This document shows positions 62,203 through 64,000 of a stretch of DNA of 64,000 nucleotides, in pieces; the stretch's first letter is position 1; the number at the start of each line of letters is the position of its first letter. This DNA comes from Phenylobacterium koreense (GTDB lineage: Bacteria; Pseudomonadota; Alphaproteobacteria; Caulobacterales; Caulobacteraceae). Both the position numbers and the translations under genes were made by a program. The notes under the pieces were generated by a model. The model was not told where the DNA came from. It was given only the letters and a program-made list of their open reading frames with translations, and made no database searches. The stretch lies in NCBI RefSeq assembly GCF_040545335.1, contig NZ_JBEPLU010000002.1, positions 496,001 through 560,000 of the forward strand, written 5' to 3'.

Positions 62203-64000
62203 TGCCGTCATTCTCTCGCCAGCTAGAAGAATCCCTGCATCGCGCCGTTGCTTTCGCCAATCAGCGTAAGCACGAGTACGCGACGCTCGAGCACCTGCTG
62301 CTCGCCCTCATTGACGATGAGGACTCGGCTGGTGTGATGCGTGCCTGCGACGTGGACCTGGCGGCCCTTCGCACCACGCTGACCAACTATGTGGACAACG
62401 AACTGCGATCGCTGATCGTGGACGACGGCGAGGACGCCAAGCCGACCTCCTCGTTCCAACGCGTAATCCAGCGCGCGGTGATCCACGTCCAATCCTCGGG
62501 CCGCGAGGAAGTGACCGGAGCCAACGTGCTCGTGGCCATCTTCTCCGAACGCGAGAGCCATGCCGCGTATTTCCTGCAGGAGCAGGACATGACGCGGTAC
62601 GACGCGGTGAACTACATCGCGCACGGCATCGCTAAGAAGGCGGGCGCCGACCAGCCCAAGACGGTCAAGGGCGCCGAGGACGAGGACAAGCCCGCCGTGA
62701 AGACCGGCGGCGAGGCCCTCGAGGCCTACTGCGTGAACCTCAACGAGAAGGCCAAACAGGGCAAGGTCGACCCGCTGATCGGGCGTTCGGCCGAGGTGGA
62801 GCGCTGCATCCAGATCCTGTGCCGCCGGACCAAGAACAACCCGCTGCTGGTGGGCGACCCTGGCGTCGGCAAGACCGCCATCGCCGAAGGCCTGGCGCGC
62901 AAGATCGTCAACGGCCAGGTGCCCGAGGTGCTGTCCGGCTCGACCATCTTCTCGCTCGACATGGGTTCGCTGCTGGCGGGCACCCGCTATCGCGGCGACT
63001 TCGAGGAACGCGTGAAGCAGGTCGTCAAGGAGCTGGAAAACCACCCCGACGCGATCCTGTTCATCGACGAGATCCACACCGTCATCGGCGCCGGCGCGAC
63101 CAGCGGCGGGGCGATGGACGCCTCGAACCTGCTGAAGCCGGCCCTGGCCTCGGGCACCCTGCGCTGCATGGGCTCGACGACCTACAAGGAGTTCCGTCAG
63201 CACTTCGAAAAGGATCGCGCCCTGGTGCGCCGGTTCCAGAAGATCGACGTCAACGAGCCGACGATCGAGGACACCATCAAGATCCTGAAGGGCCTGAAGT
63301 CCTACTACGAGGACTTCCACAAGCTCCGCTACACGAACGACGCCATCAAGACGGCGGTGGAGCTGTCGGCCAAGTACATCACTGACCGGAAGCTGCCGGA
63401 CAAGGCGATCGACATCATCGACGAGGCCGGCGCCAGTCAGATGCTGCTGCCTGAAGGCAAGCGGAAGAAGATCATCGGCGTGAAGGAGATCGAGGCGGTC
63501 GTCGCCAAGATCGCCCGCATCCCGCCGAAGTCTGTCTCCAAGTCCGACACGGTGGCGCTGAAGGAGCTGGAAACCGACCTGAAGCGGGCGGTCTACGGCC
63601 AGGATGACGCGATCGAGCAGCTCTCCGCCGCCATGAAGATGGCGCGGGCGGGCCTGCGCGACGCCAACAAGCCGATCGGCTGCTATCTGTTCTCCGGCCC
63701 CACCGGCACCGGCAAGACCGAGACAGCCCGGCAGCTCGCCTCGACCATGGGCATCGAACTCCTGCGCTTCGACATGTCGGAGTACATGGAGCGGCACACG
63801 GTCAGCCGGCTGATCGGCGCGCCTCCCGGCTATGTCGGTTTTGACCAGGGCGGCCTGCTGACCGACGCGGTCGACCAGCATCCGCATGCGGTGGTCCTGC
63901 TGGACGAGATCGAGAAGGCGCACCCCGACGTCTTCAACATCCTGCTGCAGGTCATGGACCACGGCGTGCTGACCGATGCCAACGGCAAGAAGGTCGACTT
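62203..64000 (+). CDS. clpA: ATP-dependent protease ATPase subunit ClpA (5' part)
   Basis: The gene starts at GTG 62203 ([17 protein letters not shown]) and runs past the right edge, so the 3' part is missing. 599 codons are present. The N-terminal Clp_N domain binds ClpS. The first AAA+ module has Walker [11 protein letters not shown] and Walker [10 protein letters not shown]. The second has [10 protein letters not shown] and [14 protein letters not shown]. ClpA unfolds substrates for ClpP. No frameshift is seen in the visible part. Confidence 0.97.

Noticed and set aside
1..64000. CRISPR array, insertion sequence or prophage
   Set aside because: No regularly spaced direct repeats, transposase or phage structural genes were seen anywhere in the window.

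Overview
The window is a dense, GC-rich (about two thirds G+C by eye) stretch of alphaproteobacterial chromosome, most likely from the Caulobacteraceae (Caulobacter/Phenylobacterium type). The main reasons are the divK-pleD pair, whose PleD product places the DGC motif and the I-site at the residue numbers of the Caulobacter crescentus protein, the zinc-ribbon DinB, a PEPxxWA-CTERM protein, large TonB-dependent receptors and the gene order plsY-dprA-topA-rnr. No transposase, integrase, plasmid or phage gene and no CRISPR array was seen. No gene-free stretch exceeds 300 bases.

Layout. 0.1-1.4 kb: a repeat-rich hypothetical protein, a small hypothetical protein and tRNA-Ser(GCU). 1.5-5.8 kb: a TonB-dependent receptor and a large lipoprotein on the minus strand, behind a Pho-box-like array of three half-sites. 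6.1-13.7 kb: a compact type IV secretion operon (virB1-2-3-4-6-9-10-11) in which virB5, virB7, virB8 and virD4 are absent. 13.8-19.8 kb: a nitric-oxide/low-oxygen island (hemerythrin-type Fe-S repair protein, Crp/Fnr regulator, HemN, quinol NO reductase, Nfu). 20-29.3 kb: an alpha/beta hydrolase, a polyprenyl-phosphate sugar transferase, a GST, an RcnB-like protein, gatB, a slipin, and gatA-gatC. 29.4-42 kb: ruvX, two tandem palindromic repeats, then pyrB, a LOG-family gene and a catalytically degenerate dihydroorotase, GFA, plsY, dprA, topA, rnr and a Cys-rich Tat amidohydrolase. 42-51.3 kb: transporters, PAP2, Nudix, thiolase, and a PepSY/DUF2271/DUF4198/ApbE operon that looks like a periplasmic flavinylation system. 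51.4-56.2 kb: rpmG, a MarR regulator divergent from a tandem DUF1428 gene, and a PEPxxWA-CTERM gene overlapping a TIR-TM-TPR gene. 56.2-64 kb: pleD, divK, a HAD-like gene, yceI, ROK kinase, dinB, clpS and the 5' part of clpA.

How the genes work together. The nitrosative-stress island combines NO removal (qNor), di-iron and Fe-S repair (hemerythrin, Nfu), oxygen-independent heme synthesis (HemN) and a likely NO-responsive Crp/Fnr regulator, with one candidate operator before norB. In the ApbE operon the DUF2271 protein carries a flavinylation-like DGVSAAT motif, so ApbE may attach FMN to it while the PepSY membrane protein relays electrons. GatC/GatA/GatB supply the tRNA amidotransferase. ClpS and ClpA handle N-degron proteolysis. 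DivK and PleD control the cell cycle and c-di-GMP. The least explained items are the reduced T4SS, the TIR-TM-TPR/PEP-CTERM pair, the flavinylation operon and the PyrC-like/LOG arrangement.
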